A stretch of 64,000 bases of DNA from Annona cherimola (GCA_030490835.1 CM059977.1:35981676-36045675), one strand, 5' to 3'; counted from the first letter of the stretch, positions 29,896 through 41,443 are shown. Numbers and translations: made by a program. The notes: a model not told the origin generated them from the letters alone.

Positions 29896-30565
29896 CATTT
29901 CAACGTCCACGTTCTTTTTGCAATTTCTTTCCATGCTCAGCTCATGCGACTTTAGACTTTGAAAATATTATTCAACCTTTATTATATATTCCGTTCAATG
30001 CCGTTGCCACCTGAACCACTCGGGATGCTTCCCCTCCATTTCCCTATTCTTTTGAATGCATTTTTACTCTACATTCTTCAGTCAAACAAAACAAATGACC
30101 GCTAGCTGTGTATATATGTTGGATTGTCAGCGGGTCTATGATAGCTATATGCTTCATTACTGCTACAATGTATAGATGGGTCACACATCCGATCCGTTCA
30201 ACACATGTCCCTCATAATTTAAATTTCACTTATACAAAATCAATCCAATCCAACCATTTAATGCTCCTAAAATTTAGGAAAGACATCATTCCCAAATAAA
30301 ACCGCCCAAATAGTGAGCTTTTCATACCTATTATTAGTGGGTTAACTAAGGAAATCTTGGTAATTTTTGATTTTCACAAACCAAACGGCTTGGATCTCTT
30401 TTATAGTCATGTATGACAGGAGAAGATCCTGTACAAAGTGCATTCAAAACGACTGTACTGGGCTGTATTAGGCAGACTACCTAGACCAGCTCCTAACACT
30501 ATATATACATAACAACCTCTCTGTCTCTCTGCAAAGCTTACTCTAGCTCATACACATCAAGAAAA
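29855..30565 (+). promoter_or_regulatory. Promoter/5' region of copy B
   Basis: Begins with a CT repeat of about 18 units (29856-29892), then TTTCAACGTCCACGTTC as in copies A and C. TATATATACA (30500-30509) is the probable TATA box, 57 bp upstream of the ATG. The CT repeat is shortened in copy C (38974-38989). Confidence 0.65.
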
Positions 30566-30859
30566 ATGGCAAGAGCTTTCAAGGTTGTTCTACAGCCATC
30601 TCTCCTTGTTCTTCTCTTGTTTGGCTTCATCTTCTCGACTCAAGCTCGGCCATTGAATCCATTAAAGGAATCTTCTCTTGATGGGGATATGCTTCTTTAT
30701 GGAGGTGATTTACTGTCCTTTGATGCTGTGAAAAGCTCAGGACCAAGTGCTGGGGGTAAAGGACACAGCTTCAACAAAATTTTTGCTCTTGGTGGGATAA
30801 AGGAGTCAGGTCCTAGCCCTGGGAAGGGGCATGCAGAAGTTAACAACTTCGGCCAGTAA
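30566..30859 (+). CDS. PIP-like secreted peptide precursor, copy B
   Basis: 97 residues, no intron. Signal peptide 1-27 (MARAFKVVLQPSLLVLLLFGF...STQA), mature part from RPLNPLK, acidic middle LDGDMLLYGGDLLSFDAVK, motif 1 SSGPSAGGKGH at 57-67 and motif 2 ESGPSPGKGH at 80-89, short tail AEVNNFGQ. The two GKGH ends would be processed to short proline-hydroxylated peptides if it behaves like known PIPs. Differs from copy C at six residues (11, 13, 19, 35, 72, 95), none within either motif. Apoplastic phytocytokine function is inferred from the family. Confidence 0.87.
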   Translation: MARAFKVVLQPSLLVLLLFGFIFSTQARPLNPLKESSLDGDMLLYGGDLLSFDAVKSSGPSAGGKGHSFNKIFALGGIKESGPSPGKGHAEVNNFGQ

Positions 30860-32335
30860 TTAATTACAGTCTGCCAAAACTTTTGTGGTATTGTTATGTA
30901 TTGTTTGTAATAATAAGTAATTAATCAGCTACATATATGGTTGCTCTTTGACGGAGAGATCATACATGCATACATATCATAAGATTATCAACGTTAAATG
31001 GATTTTTTTATTTAGATGGTGTGTTTTTGTGGGTGGCCCATATATAGTACATAACCATCTACACATGCGCCCTGTACGTGTGCATGCACATATGGTTTTA
31101 GTATTTTTAGTTGAGTAGTGAATTTTTTCCGCATGTATGCCAAATGCCTTCTTTGATCATTGATTTTTTCATCTCCCCCGCAGTTGCAAACCATTCATAT
31201 ATATATTCCAATATAGGCTCTAATTTTTTCAACACGATCTCTAAAATACGGGATTTTCGGACGAAAATTTCCTCAACAAGTACATTGGAAATTATATAAT
31301 TAATGCCTTGATCAGTTGACTGTAATAAACTTAAACAAGATGCATAACATCCAAAAGTGATTCTCTGTTTTTTCCAAGCATACAGCTTAAAAAATCAGCC
31401 GGCATACATGAATCATGTCACAAATTCAAATTGGCAATGGCAGAGGAGAAGATCTAGCATTGGTTAAAAATACTAAATTACTAGAGCTCATCCTGCAAGA
31501 AAAAGGAATGTTATGGAGGAAGTTAAAAGGTATCCAAGGAAAATGTGCTCTATTGACTTTCCTTACATTTATCTTATAAATGCATATTAGAACAGTGCGA
31601 TGACTATCTTAAGAGGACAGTCCCTGGAAAGTATTATTTTATGTTGTCTCTCACACCTATGGACCCTCATACATTGGCAGGCTCCCTATTGTTGTGACAG
31701 CATAGTGTCCAAAGACTGTTGGCTTGGGAAAATTTGGACTCTTCTAATCCGTTTCCTTATCTCATACACATTTATGTGTTACGGGCATGTACCAAAGATT
31801 AATATAGCAAATAATTCAATGCTGCAGAATATCCAAAGTTAGATATTCTGGAGACTGAGATGAGGAAAGCAGCTAAAGTCAACTAAAGCTGGAGAGATAC
31901 GGAACGGAACTTGCTAGACCCAACCAATAAAACAACTTTACAATTGGTTGGTCAGGAAGGCTGCCTCATGTCCTCGCCATAAGCGTTCCAACTTCAGTAT
32001 CTTTGTCTGCGTGTATAAAATAGAAATGGTGCAAAAAATATTGTGGTTGCTGTTGTTCTCTTTTAGTTTCATGGGAGTGTCCACCGCTAGGATATTGTAG
32101 AAAAAAAATAGAAATATTATTAAATGGTTATTAAAATGTTATATAAGAAGAAAATTCTGAGAATATCTCGAGGGCCTAAATGTACTCCAGTTTGAGATGG
32201 TAAAAATACATCAAAAATAAATAAATAAAACAACTCACTAGCCTCGGAAAAGGTGAACCAACATCAAGTCACCTAATCTAAGCATGACAATATCATAAGG
32301 GAGCTGGAGTGAAATTGCAATTACTCAATTAGTAG
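30860..32335. other. Downstream part of duplication unit 1
   Basis: 3' UTR-like 'taattaatta', then AT-rich sequence shared with unit 2. A weak frame at 31600-31842 has a shorter counterpart at 41285-41491 and is probably non-coding. Confidence 0.55.
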
Positions 32336-33295
32336 GAGGCCATCAACAAGGAAAGTTGTGCGGCGGTAATTAATCCGGGGACAAAACCACATCCTATGGC
32401 TTAACATGCATTAAGAATAGATTAGCAGTTAAAGCAGGACTTTTGAAGTGTGAGTTATTAACAATGATAAGTGCTTATACGGTAAAATCCATTTGGAGAC
32501 TACGAATCACTTATTTTTCGAAATGTAGATTCAACAATCAACTAAAATTCAATTTGCTCATTTTGTCTAATATATCATTTATTATAGTATGGTCCTAAAA
32601 CAATTTTCGTCAAAGTTTTAGATGAATCGTTTCCACTTAAAATATACATGGGTCCCCTTCTATATTACATGTAATCCTATCCATTTTGAAATTTTAATGT
32701 TAGATGAAAAATTCAATCTATTCGTTATATTTAATATCGTTTGTTTAGCTAGGAGACCAAGTTTTATCAAAATCTAAAATGCGCATAGGCCACATTTGTT
32801 AAAAAATAAGTACATTCATATGTAAATTAGGAAAAATACTTCGAACCATTTGTGTATGTACTAAAATGTAGGAATACTTTATAAAATCATTTATCTACAT
32901 ATATATGATATTTTAAATGGTTTAGATGTTGAAAATACTACTTAAAAATTGATATTTAATATTAAATCATTTTATTATATTGATTTTGCATGCTTATACA
33001 TAGGAGCCATATATAATAACACTAGACAAATGAAAGGATTTTCATGATAGTATAAATGATATTAAATACAATGGATGAAATAGATTTTTCATCAACTATC
33101 TATATGTTAAAAATGAATAGGGTTATATAAAAAGGAGGTTTCATAGAAGTGCTCTCAAAATAAAATATTATAAACTTTATAAAATTATTTATTCATATAA
33201 GAATAATTTTTTATATAATTTAGATATTGAGCAACTTTAAAATTTACATATAAATTAAAAAATTTTGATTATGATGATTTTACAATTTTATTATT
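32336..33295. repeat. Inter-unit segment with a foldback M1 element
   Basis: About 32510-33200 shows the M1 core: 'atatttaatatcgtttgtttagctaggagaccaag', 'gccacatttg', 'atggtttagatgttgaaaatacta' and the complementary 'gacaaatgaaagga...aaatgatattaaatac'. The flanks are unassigned AT-rich sequence. No gene seen. Confidence 0.65.
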
Positions 33296-33648
33296 CAATT
33301 TTAGAAATATTTTACAAAAAAGGTGAATAATCCTAAGTTAACCTAACATCCTCTCTAAGACATGAAAGGTGTACTTTAATCAAATTAAACATAATCTTAT
33401 AGTATTTAACTAGATAAAGACCCATTAAGATTTAATTGTTCCAATTAATTCATCAAAGATTTCTACCTATCTCTAGGTCAAGAATCGTAAGTTTAATATC
33501 TTAGTTTTTTTATACTAGATTTCATTTTTCCATTATTCACCTAAGGTATGAGATCATGCTAAGTGTGAATCCAATTCAAATAGGAAGAAATAAATTCACA
33601 AAGTATATATATATTTTTTGAAAATTCACAAAATATATATATATATAG

Positions 33649-34169
33649 GAGGATGATTTTTTGCGCCTAGGCTAAGTCTCGCAAACTGTGTCCGCAGTCC
33701 CGCCTCACCCACGTGCCGTTGGATTGGGTGGGACGCTGCACAGCCTTGCGATGGAGGATTTTCAAATTACCCCCCACGAGCCAGCCTTCTTGCAGTGAAT
33801 ACCAAAGGGGGACCAAGTCCCGTTTTTTCAGCAGCTCATCTTCCAGCCGCACGTCCTCTCTCCCATCTTCCATCATGGCATCCTCTCTCGGAAGTACGCC
33901 CTCTCTCCCATCTCTCTCGTCCCTGCCCTCTCTCCCATTTTCTGCATCCTCGCCAGCTCTCCCCCATTTCCTGCATCCCCGCCAGCTCTCTCCCATTTCC
34001 TGCATCAGTCCGATCTCGCCCGTCTCCACCCTCTCTCCCATCAGCCAGCTCTCTCGTCCCCGCCAACTATCTTGTCCTCGCCCTCTCTCCCATCTCTCTC
34101 GTCCCTGCCCTCTCTCCCATTTTCTGCATCCCCGCCAGCTCTCTTCCATTTGATTTTGGAATCATCTTT
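33649..34169 (+). repeat. Left terminal inverted repeat of the Pack-MULE
   Basis: Outer 190 bp are unique sequence (GCGCCTAGGCTAAGTC..., CCACGAGCCAGCCTTCTTGC). The inner part is a CT-rich minisatellite on 'ctctctcccatttcctgcat' and 'ctctctcgtccctgc'. Plus- and minus-strand frames of 140-160 residues here are minisatellite translations. Confidence 0.85.
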
Positions 34170-34492
34170 CTCCTGAACTCATATCCAGGTTCAACACTTG
34201 AGGATGTGATGTGAGCAATCAAATGACAAACATTTATAAAACAAAAACCCAAAAGCAACAGAGTTTTGTTCGCACATAGCTGATATGCAAAATTCCATCA
34301 AATAAATAGCAGAACACCTGTCACATATGAATCATAATATAATTCAAGAAATCCTACAAAAGAGAGGAGTTTAAACTCAGATCTCCATATATCAGTTTTT
34401 ACAGAAACATTAACAGTCTGATGCTCCTTAGTCACCTGCAACACAGACAGCTAGCTATTCAGTCAGCTCTGTAAAGTGGACTACTGAAACAT
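34170..34492. other. Pack-MULE interior, left of nested MITE
   Basis: About 320 bp with no coding frame. On the minus strand it continues from the PPR piece beyond the MITE but has stops, so it may be intron or 3' flank of a captured gene. Confidence 0.45.
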
Positions 34493-35090
34493 AGAGGTGT
34501 TAATGGTAATGGTCAACTTGTCAACCCGCTTGTCCAACCCATTTATAAATACGTTTGGGTTGAGATTTTTGAATAAACGAGTTATGATCCGCCAACCCGT
34601 TTAACCATTTAATTAAATAAATGGATTAGGGTTGAGATTTTATAACTTGTTAACCCGTTTAGCAACCCATCCTGTTCAACCCGTTTAATTCGTTCAACCC
34701 ATTTAACTCACTTAACTTATCAAAGTTTTATATATATCAATGTAAACCCCTTGGTTATTTTTCCTCTCTAAGTCTTCATTCAGTCACCTAATTTTCATTT
34801 TTCTACTGCTGCCCTAATTTTATTTTTCCGTTACTGCTCTATTTCTATTTCTCCTACTCCGAAAAGACCCTCTTATCTCTTGCTACGAAATCATTATCTA
34901 CTAGAATCTAGGCTTTTAAGTTATTTGCTATACAACCCGTTAACAACCCACCAACCTGTTTATTATTGTAAATGGGTTAGGATTGAAGTTTTTTAAATGG
35001 GTTAATAAACGGATTAAGGTTGAGATATTTTAAATGGGTTAGGATTAGGATAAGGCTCCAACCCGTCCAACTCGATCCGTTAACACCCCT
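34493..35090. mobile_element. MITE nested in the Pack-MULE, GGGGTGTTAA family
   Basis: 598 bp, starts AGAGGTGTTAATGG and ends CCGTTAACACCCCT, with a perfect 10-bp target duplication ACTGAAACAT (34483-34492 and 35091-35100). The interior is rich in 'aacccgtttaaccc' and 'aaatgggtta' phrases. A 9-10 bp duplication suggests mobilisation by a Mutator-type transposase. A sister copy in the other orientation lies at 40698-41254. Confidence 0.88.
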
Positions 35091-35100
35091 ACTGAAACAT

Positions 35101-35281
35101 AAAAATTAAAGAGAGTGCAAAGGGGAATTGAGTTGTCGAAAAGCAACCATGCCTCATTAGTTCTACCACACTTCCCATATAAGAAAATGAGTGAATTAGA
35201 GACCATTGGAGCAAGTTCCAAACCATTCCTCAGGACATAACCATGTATTTCTCTACAGGAATGTTCCAAACCCTGTTCCCG
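35101..35281 (-). pseudogene. Captured pentatricopeptide-repeat (PPR) gene fragment
   Basis: The minus-strand frame reads EHSCREIHGYVLRNGLELAP and MVSNSLIFLYGKCGRTNEAW then LLFD. This is the standard plant PPR register 'G+EIHGYVLRNGLE...V.N.LI.MY.KCG...EA..LFD', about one and a half repeats of the PLS type. It starts abruptly and is cut off by the nested MITE. Full PPR proteins have many such repeats and bind organellar RNA; this piece cannot do so alone. Confidence 0.82.
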
Positions 35282-35470
35282 CTAAATCGTCTGAGCAAAA
35301 TTTCCTCATGGAGCTCCTCTACAGGAATGCCGCCGTTGAATGATCCATGGGAAATAGAGGCCAAACCAAGCCATCATGAAGTGTGCCGTGAAGTATGAAT
35401 GAATTTCTTTGGGCACCCACTTTCCAGAATCAAATTTGTGATCAAGTTTGCGATTGAAAGACGCGGCCCA

Positions 35471-35989
35471 AAAGACGATTCCAAAATCAAATGGGAGAGA
35501 ACTGGTGGGGATGTAGAAAATGGGAGAGAGGGCGAGGACGAAAGAGCTAGGGGGGACGAGACGGGGACGAGAGGGCTGATGGGAGAGAGGGCAGGGACGG
35601 GCGAGATCAGGCTGATGCAGGAAATGGGAGAGAGCTGGCGAGGATGCAGAAAATGGGAGAGAGGGCGGGGACGAGAGACATGGGAGAGAGGGCATACTTC
35701 TGAGAGAGGACGTTGTGATGGAAGATGGGAGAGAGGGCATACTTCTGAGAGAGGACGTTGTGATGGAAGATGGGAGAGAGGGCGTGCGGCTAGAAGATGG
35801 GCTGCTGAAAAAACGGGACTTGGTCCTCCTTTGGTATTCGCTGCAAGAAGGCTGGCTCATGGGGGGTAATTTGAAAATCCTCCATCGCACGGCTGTGCAG
35901 CGTCCCGCCCAATCCAACGGCGCGCGGGCGCAAGGCGGGACTGCGGACCCAGTTTGCGGGACTTAGCCCGGGCGCAAAAAATCATCCTC
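35471..35989 (-). repeat. Right terminal inverted repeat of the Pack-MULE
   Basis: Reverse complement of the left repeat, ending GGCGCAAAAAATCATCCTC. It contains two adjacent copies of 'gagagagggcatacttctga' plus 'gagaggacgttgtgatggaagatgg', where the left repeat has one. Confidence 0.85.
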
Positions 35990-35999
35990 TATATATATA

Positions 36000-37215
36000 T
36001 ATATATTTGAAAATTCACAACACTATCCTATTGTTGCATTGATGTTTTCCACACGGCCAGGCCATGTTAGAGTTTTATTCCACGTGTCCATGCCATGTAG
36101 ATCCTTGCTTGTTTATTTTTGCAGCTTTTCTTCCATCCTAAATGTATTTAATATTGGACCTATTCATACATGCAAACCCTTGAAAACCCAACAGTGAATA
36201 AAATCTTCATGAAAACATGCCAAAAGATTAGGACAATCTTCAATTGCCATTACAAATTCTGCAGATAAATAATCAATTATGATGTTAATCCTTGAGACAT
36301 CGAAAGATTGCTTTTTTACAACATTCATTATATTATGCTCACTAAAAGTTAAGTTTTAGAGATAATAATTATTTATGTGTAAGTTGATTTTCTTGCGGTG
36401 GAGGTTGTGAATATCTCGCCTCTTAGTGACGCGAAACGAAAAGTTCTCATGTATAGCCACTTTTTTAGCGAAATACAAATAGCATCATTTAAAAGTGTAT
36501 GGGGTCTAGCTTTGGTAGCAACTAACATTTTATGCAGCCAGTACAAAATAAATAGTTTCACTTATTATGTGCAAGTACTCACAAGTAGCAAAGTGACAAC
36601 ATTTTAGTTGCTATAAATAAAAACGGGTGATGATCTTGTTAACCTACTAATAATTTTTTATTAGAATTAACCCACTAATATGAGCCTGGGTTAAAAGGTG
36701 TATTTTTTAATTTTCTTATAAAATATTCTTCAAGTGTACTTTACTTATACTTTGAATTTTATATTTTTTGGATATGTATATACAGTTATGAGATTATGTG
36801 TTTATACTTTCGGTTGGTTTCGATGGTGACAAAACAAGTTGATTCATTGATCTTAATTTTGAAGATGTTGCTTTGATTCAATCACGTTGATGTGTAGCTA
36901 TGATTAATTTGTGTTATTTTGTAGGACGTATGGTTGAGATGAGATTAGTGTCTTTGTGAAAATTTTTATTTGTTTGTGAAGTGATATTGATTTTTACGAG
37001 GTTGTTTTATATTGAAAATTTCTATTTATCTTGAGATTAAATTTTTTTGAGAATAGTTCTATATGCCCTTAAGATGTTTAGAAGCTAAATTATGTTGTAC
37101 TTGTTGTAGAAATTGATTAATTTGAAAAATAATTGAGCTTTAAAATTTATTTTCAGAAAAATAAGAGAAATGTCCAATGTTTCTGGCAAGAAAATACAAC
37201 TTTTGAGATGTAGAA
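36000..37215. other. Non-coding part of duplication unit 2
   Basis: Matches 26860-28490 of unit 1 without the M3 palindrome. No gene seen. Confidence 0.6.
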
Positions 37216-37218
37216 ACC

Positions 37219-37597
37219 AACTGATGACCTTTTACGGCTAGGTGCATGGGGCAACTATGTCAAGCCCAAAAATATATTTTTTATTTTTTCAGTTTTTTTC
37301 ATAGGTAAGTAAAGTTAAGTGTATTAAATTTATAAACTAATTTTTACTATTTTGGATATTTTAAAGTATTTTTTTAGATTTTTAAATACAATGGCATTTA
37401 CATAATTTTCTCTCTCAAAAAATTACGAAAACACCACTGTGGTTAAAAATCCAAAAAACGTTTAAAAATATCCAAAAATGGTAAAACTTGGTTTATAGAT
37501 TTAATACACCTAACTTTACATGTCCATGAAAAATTGAAAAAAAATAAAAATAAATAAATGTTTTTGGGCCAGCCATAAAAGATAACGCCTCCCAGAA
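37219..37597. repeat. Foldback MITE private to unit 2, family M3
   Basis: Splits a sequence that is continuous in unit 1 ('gatgtagaaacc|tatctactac', 28479-28500). Arms contain 'aagtgtattaaatttataaactaa' with 'ggatatttt' and the complement ('ggtttatagatttaatacacc'). The ends are not exactly resolved. Confidence 0.75.
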
Positions 37598-37599
37598 AT

Positions 37600-38969
37600 T
37601 TATCTACTACTTTTACCATAGAAAGGTCCATTGTTGGAGCAAAATGTCAAATATTTTTTGTATGTCAGAAATTTCAATTTTGAGAAGCTTGGATGAATAT
37701 AGAATTTTTTGTTACTATTTTAAAACTACGTTTGAAAAGAAATATTGCTTATGAAAGAAGCTTCGAAGGTTTGCAGATGGCATCAATTTTGTTACCTAAC
37801 TGAGAGAGATAAGGTCTTTAATTGCTTCTTTGTATGTTTACTTTTGTGGGAGAACTCAGAGGCAAAACTGAAGTTGTAGATTTCTTGAAGATTGCTACTT
37901 GGAATTCAAACTACAAGTTATACATTATTTGAAGAAGTTGCTACTCATATAGATGTGCTAAACTATTTGCTTTTCATTTAAATTTTTATTTTGTATTTTT
38001 TTGATGTTGATGATAATTAAACAAGATGAATGTGAATTAAGATGTGTATTATTTCATTGTCCTACCTCAAGCTCGGTACAAATCTGAAAAATAGTTGAAC
38101 TAATTATATCAATAAAACTTATGTGTTGAAGTTGATTAGTTAAACCCAAGTCCTATGTGCGTGGAGAATAAAATTTCAGACTAACCAAATCACAATAAGT
38201 ATTCTTATTTTTGTAGTTTGGTTTCATTATTATTACAGATTGCATTTAATTATACTTAATTCATATTATTTGATTTAACTTCTTTGAGTAGTCATTACAG
38301 ACATCCAACGTATATTTTTTATTTTCAAAAATCAACATTTTGATAGTTTTTAGTCATTTTACAACCAAAAAATGTTTCTTTTCAAAAATCAAAATCTATA
38401 TCTACGTCTTCAATTTTTTTTTTTAGAATTTAGTATGAATCAAATACACTTGAAATAATATTTTCTACACAAAAATTTAAAAAATTAAAAATATAAATTA
38501 ACAGCCTATGCTAACAAAATAATAACCCAATGAATATCTGCAGAAAAATGATAGTAGACGCAGTCATATACTCATATGCGACCAAGTTATATGACAGCCT
38601 TTTGTTGGATTGACACACAATGTGACCAAGTTATGTTGATAGAATGTTGCTAGAAAGGTCAGCTTTAAATGCTTTTACCCTCAATTAATAATAGCTATGC
38701 CATCATGTCTTTCTCCTTGCATGAGGATTAAAATAAATGAATTGAATGAACCCCACCCAAGACCAAGCTCCAAGTCAATAGCATAAAGAGCAAGAATGCT
38801 TGATTAATATATTTGAGATGTCCGGAGCAATACAAGTATGTATAAGTTTTAAAGTCAACTAAAGTTGAAAACATCTTCCAACATTTTAAGAGGGTAAAAA
38901 TGATTTTCACCAACTCCAAGACACCTAAGTTTGTTTATACAGACCTATCTTTCTCATTAAGTTTCAACA
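37600..38969. other. Non-coding part of duplication unit 2
   Basis: Colinear with 28490-29854 of unit 1. No gene seen. Confidence 0.6.
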
Positions 38970-39673
38970 AGCACTCTCTCTCTCTCTCATTAAGTTCGTT
39001 TCAACGTCCACGTTTTTTTGCAATTTGTTTCCATGCTCAGCTCATGCGACTTTAGACTTTGAAAATATTATTCAATTATTTTTATTTTCCATTCAATGCC
39101 GTTGCCACCTGAGCCACTCGGGATGCTTCCCCTCCATTTCCCCATTCTTTTGAATGCATTTTTTACTCTATATTCTTCAGTCAAACAAAATAAATGACCG
39201 CTGGCTCTGTATATATGTGGGGTTGTCTGCCGGCCTATGATAGCTATATGCTTTATTACTGCGACAACGTATAGATGAGTCACACATCCGTTCCGTTCAA
39301 CACATGTGCCTCATCATTTATATTTCACTCCCAAAAATCAATCCAATCTAACCATTTAATGCTCCTAAAATTTAGGAAAGACATCATTCCTAAATAAAAC
39401 CACCCAAATAGTGAGTTTTCATACATATTATCAGATCATAAAAGATTTTTATCTAATGAAATCTTGGTGATGCTTGATGGCCACAAACAAAACGGCTAGG
39501 ATCTCTTTTATAGTCATGCATGACAGGAGAAGATCCTGTACAAAGTGCATTCAAAACGGCTGTACTGTGCGGTATTTGGTAGACTAGACTACACCAGCTC
39601 CTAACACTATATATACATAACAACCTCTCAGTCTCTCTGCCAAGCTTACTCTAGCTCGTACACATCAAGAAAA
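38970..39673 (+). promoter_or_regulatory. Promoter/5' region of copy C
   Basis: Closely matches 29855-30565. TATA box TATATATACA at about 39608-39617. The (CT) tract is much shorter than at copy B. Confidence 0.65.
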
Positions 39674-39967
39674 ATGGCAAGAGCTTTCAAGGTTGTTCTG
39701 CAGCTCTCTCCCCTTGTTCTTCTCTTGTTAGGCTTCATCTTCTCGACTCAAGCTCGGCCATTGAATCCATTAAAGCAATCTTCTCTTGATGGGGATATGC
39801 TTCTTTATGGAGGTGATTTACTGTCCTTTGATGCTGTGAAAAGCTCAGGACCAAGTGCTGGGGGTAAAGGACACAGCTTCAACAAAGACTTTGCTCTTGG
39901 TGGGATTAAGGAATCAGGTCCTAGCCCTGGGAAGGGGCATGCTGAAGTTAACAACGTCGGCCAGTAA
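39674..39967 (+). CDS. PIP-like secreted peptide precursor, copy C
   Basis: 97 residues, no intron, same layout as copy B: signal peptide 1-27, RPLNPLK at the mature start, motif 1 SSGPSAGGKGH (57-67), motif 2 ESGPSPGKGH (80-89), tail AEVNNVGQ. The linker between motifs reads SFNKDFALGGIK where B has SFNKIFALGGIK. The signal peptide differs at three positions but stays hydrophobic. Intact start, stop, promoter and motifs suggest a functional gene. Confidence 0.87.
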   Translation: MARAFKVVLQLSPLVLLLLGFIFSTQARPLNPLKQSSLDGDMLLYGGDLLSFDAVKSSGPSAGGKGHSFNKDFALGGIKESGPSPGKGHAEVNNVGQ

Positions 39968-40697
39968 TTAATTAGAGTCTGCCCGGACTTTTGTGATATT
40001 GTTATGTATTGTTGGTAATAATAAGTAATTAATCAGCTACATTTACGGTTGCTCTTTGTTGGAGGGATCATACATGCATATATATAATAAGATTATCAAC
40101 ATTAACTGGATTTTTTTTATTTGGATGGTGTGTTTTTGTGGGTGGCACATATATAGTACATAATCATCTAAATATGCGCCCTGTACGTGTGCATGCATAT
40201 ACAGTTTTAGTATTTTTAGTTAAGTAGTGGATTTTTCAGCGCATATATGCCAATTGCCTTCTTTGATCATTGATTTTTTTCCGCTGCCCCGCAACCATTA
40301 TATATGTTCCAAAGTAGGCTCTAATTTTTTCAACACGATCTCCAAAATACGGGATTTTTAGATGAAAATTTCCCTCAACAATTACGTTGGAAATTAAATA
40401 AATAATGCGTTCATCAGTTGACTGTAATAAACGTAACAAGATGCATAACATCCAAAAGTAAGGCTCTGTGTCCTTCAAGCATATAGCTTAAAAAATTGGC
40501 CGGCATACATGAATCATGTGTGACAAAGTCAAATTGGCGATGGCAGAGGAGAAGATCCTGCATTGGTTACAAATACTAAATTAATAGAGCCCATCGTGCA
40601 AGAAAAAAGAATGCTATGGAAGAAGTTAAAGGGTATCCAAGGAAAATCTGCTTTATTGACTTTTCTTACATTTATCTTGTAATTGTAGATTAGCACT
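39968..40697. other. Downstream of copy C, shared with unit 1
   Basis: 3' UTR-like sequence and AT-rich intergenic DNA colinear with 30860-31590. No gene seen. Confidence 0.6.
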
Positions 40698-41254
40698 GGG
40701 GGTGTTAACGGATCAAGTTAGATGAATTCAAGCCTAATCCTAATCCTAATTCTAATTCATTAAAAATATCTCAATCCTAATTCATTTATTAATTTATTTA
40801 AAAAATTTAACCCTAACCCATTTACAATCCATTTTATGAATGGGTTGGTGAGTTATTAACGAGTTGTATAACAAACAACTTGAAAGTCTAGACTCCAGTA
40901 GACGATGATCTCATGGGAAGAGACTAGAGAGTATTTTCGACACAGGAAAAATGAAAATAAAGTAGTAATAGGAAAATAAAATTATGACAACAGAAAGAAA
41001 ATGAAAATTGGGTAACGAGAGGATTACTTAGCAAGAGAAAATAACCAGGAGGTTTACATTTATATATAGAACTTTAATGAGTTATATGAGTTAAATGGGT
41101 TACTAAACGGGTTGGTGGGTTATCCGTTTATTTAATTAAATAGTTGAATGTGTTAGCAGATCATAACTTGTTTATTCAAAAATTCTGATCCAATCGCATT
41201 TATAAACAGGTTAAATGAGCGGGTTGATGGGTTAACCACGATCATTAACACCCT
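40698..41254. mobile_element. MITE, GGGGTGTTAA family, private to unit 2
   Basis: Starts GGGGGTGTTAACGG and ends ATTAACACCCT, interrupting sequence that is continuous in unit 1 (31582-31600). Flanks 'attagcact' and 'attagaata' look like a decayed 9-bp target duplication. Its left half matches the reverse complement of the right half of 34493-35090, through 'taatcctaatcctaa', 'aaaatatctcaa' and 'gttgtataacaaa'. Confidence 0.82.
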
Positions 41255-41443
41255 AATTAGAATAGTGCGATAAGAAGACAGTCCTTGGAAAGTATTGCTT
41301 TGTCTTCTCTCATACCCATGGACCCTCATGCATTGGTAGGTTATCTATTGTTGCAACACAATTTGGACTGTTGTAACCCGTTTTCTTATCTCAAACACAT
41401 TTACGTGTTATATGCACCAAAGATTAATATAGCAAATAATTCC

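Larger units (their letters stand above)
26568..32335 (+). repeat. Segmental tandem duplication, unit 1 (contains copy B)
   Basis: Colinear with 33296-42745. Matching anchors are 'ttttagaaata...aataatcctaa' at the start, 'gttgcattgatg.cttccacacggcc' (26873/36025), the 'gcggtggaggttgtgaatatc' stretch (27696/36396), a 63-codon non-coding frame (29611/38728), the peptide gene (30566/39674), and 'ctagcctcgg.aaaggtgaacca' near the end (32238/42656). Differences are mostly point changes plus element insertions private to one unit. Confidence 0.9.
33649..35989. mobile_element. Pack-MULE-like DNA transposon with captured PPR fragment
   Basis: 2341 bp bounded by inverted ends GAGGATGATTTTTTGCGCC. The terminal inverted repeats are about 520 bp each (33649-34169 and 35471-35989) and closely matched, broken mainly by repeat-number differences. 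No transposase frame is present. The interior holds a pentatricopeptide-repeat gene piece and unassigned sequence. Long inverted repeats plus a cellular gene fragment define Pack-MULEs. The target duplication is hidden in (TA)n tracts on both sides, with 'gaaaattcacaa' also on both sides, so superfamily assignment rests on structure only. Absent from unit 1, hence younger than the duplication. Confidence 0.8.

Noticed and set aside
33667..34153. Overlapping frames of 139-160 residues on both strands (Ser/Pro/Leu-rich and Gly/Glu/Arg-rich)
   Set aside because: They are translations of the CT/GA minisatellite in the Pack-MULE inverted repeat, and the same appears at 35306-35966.
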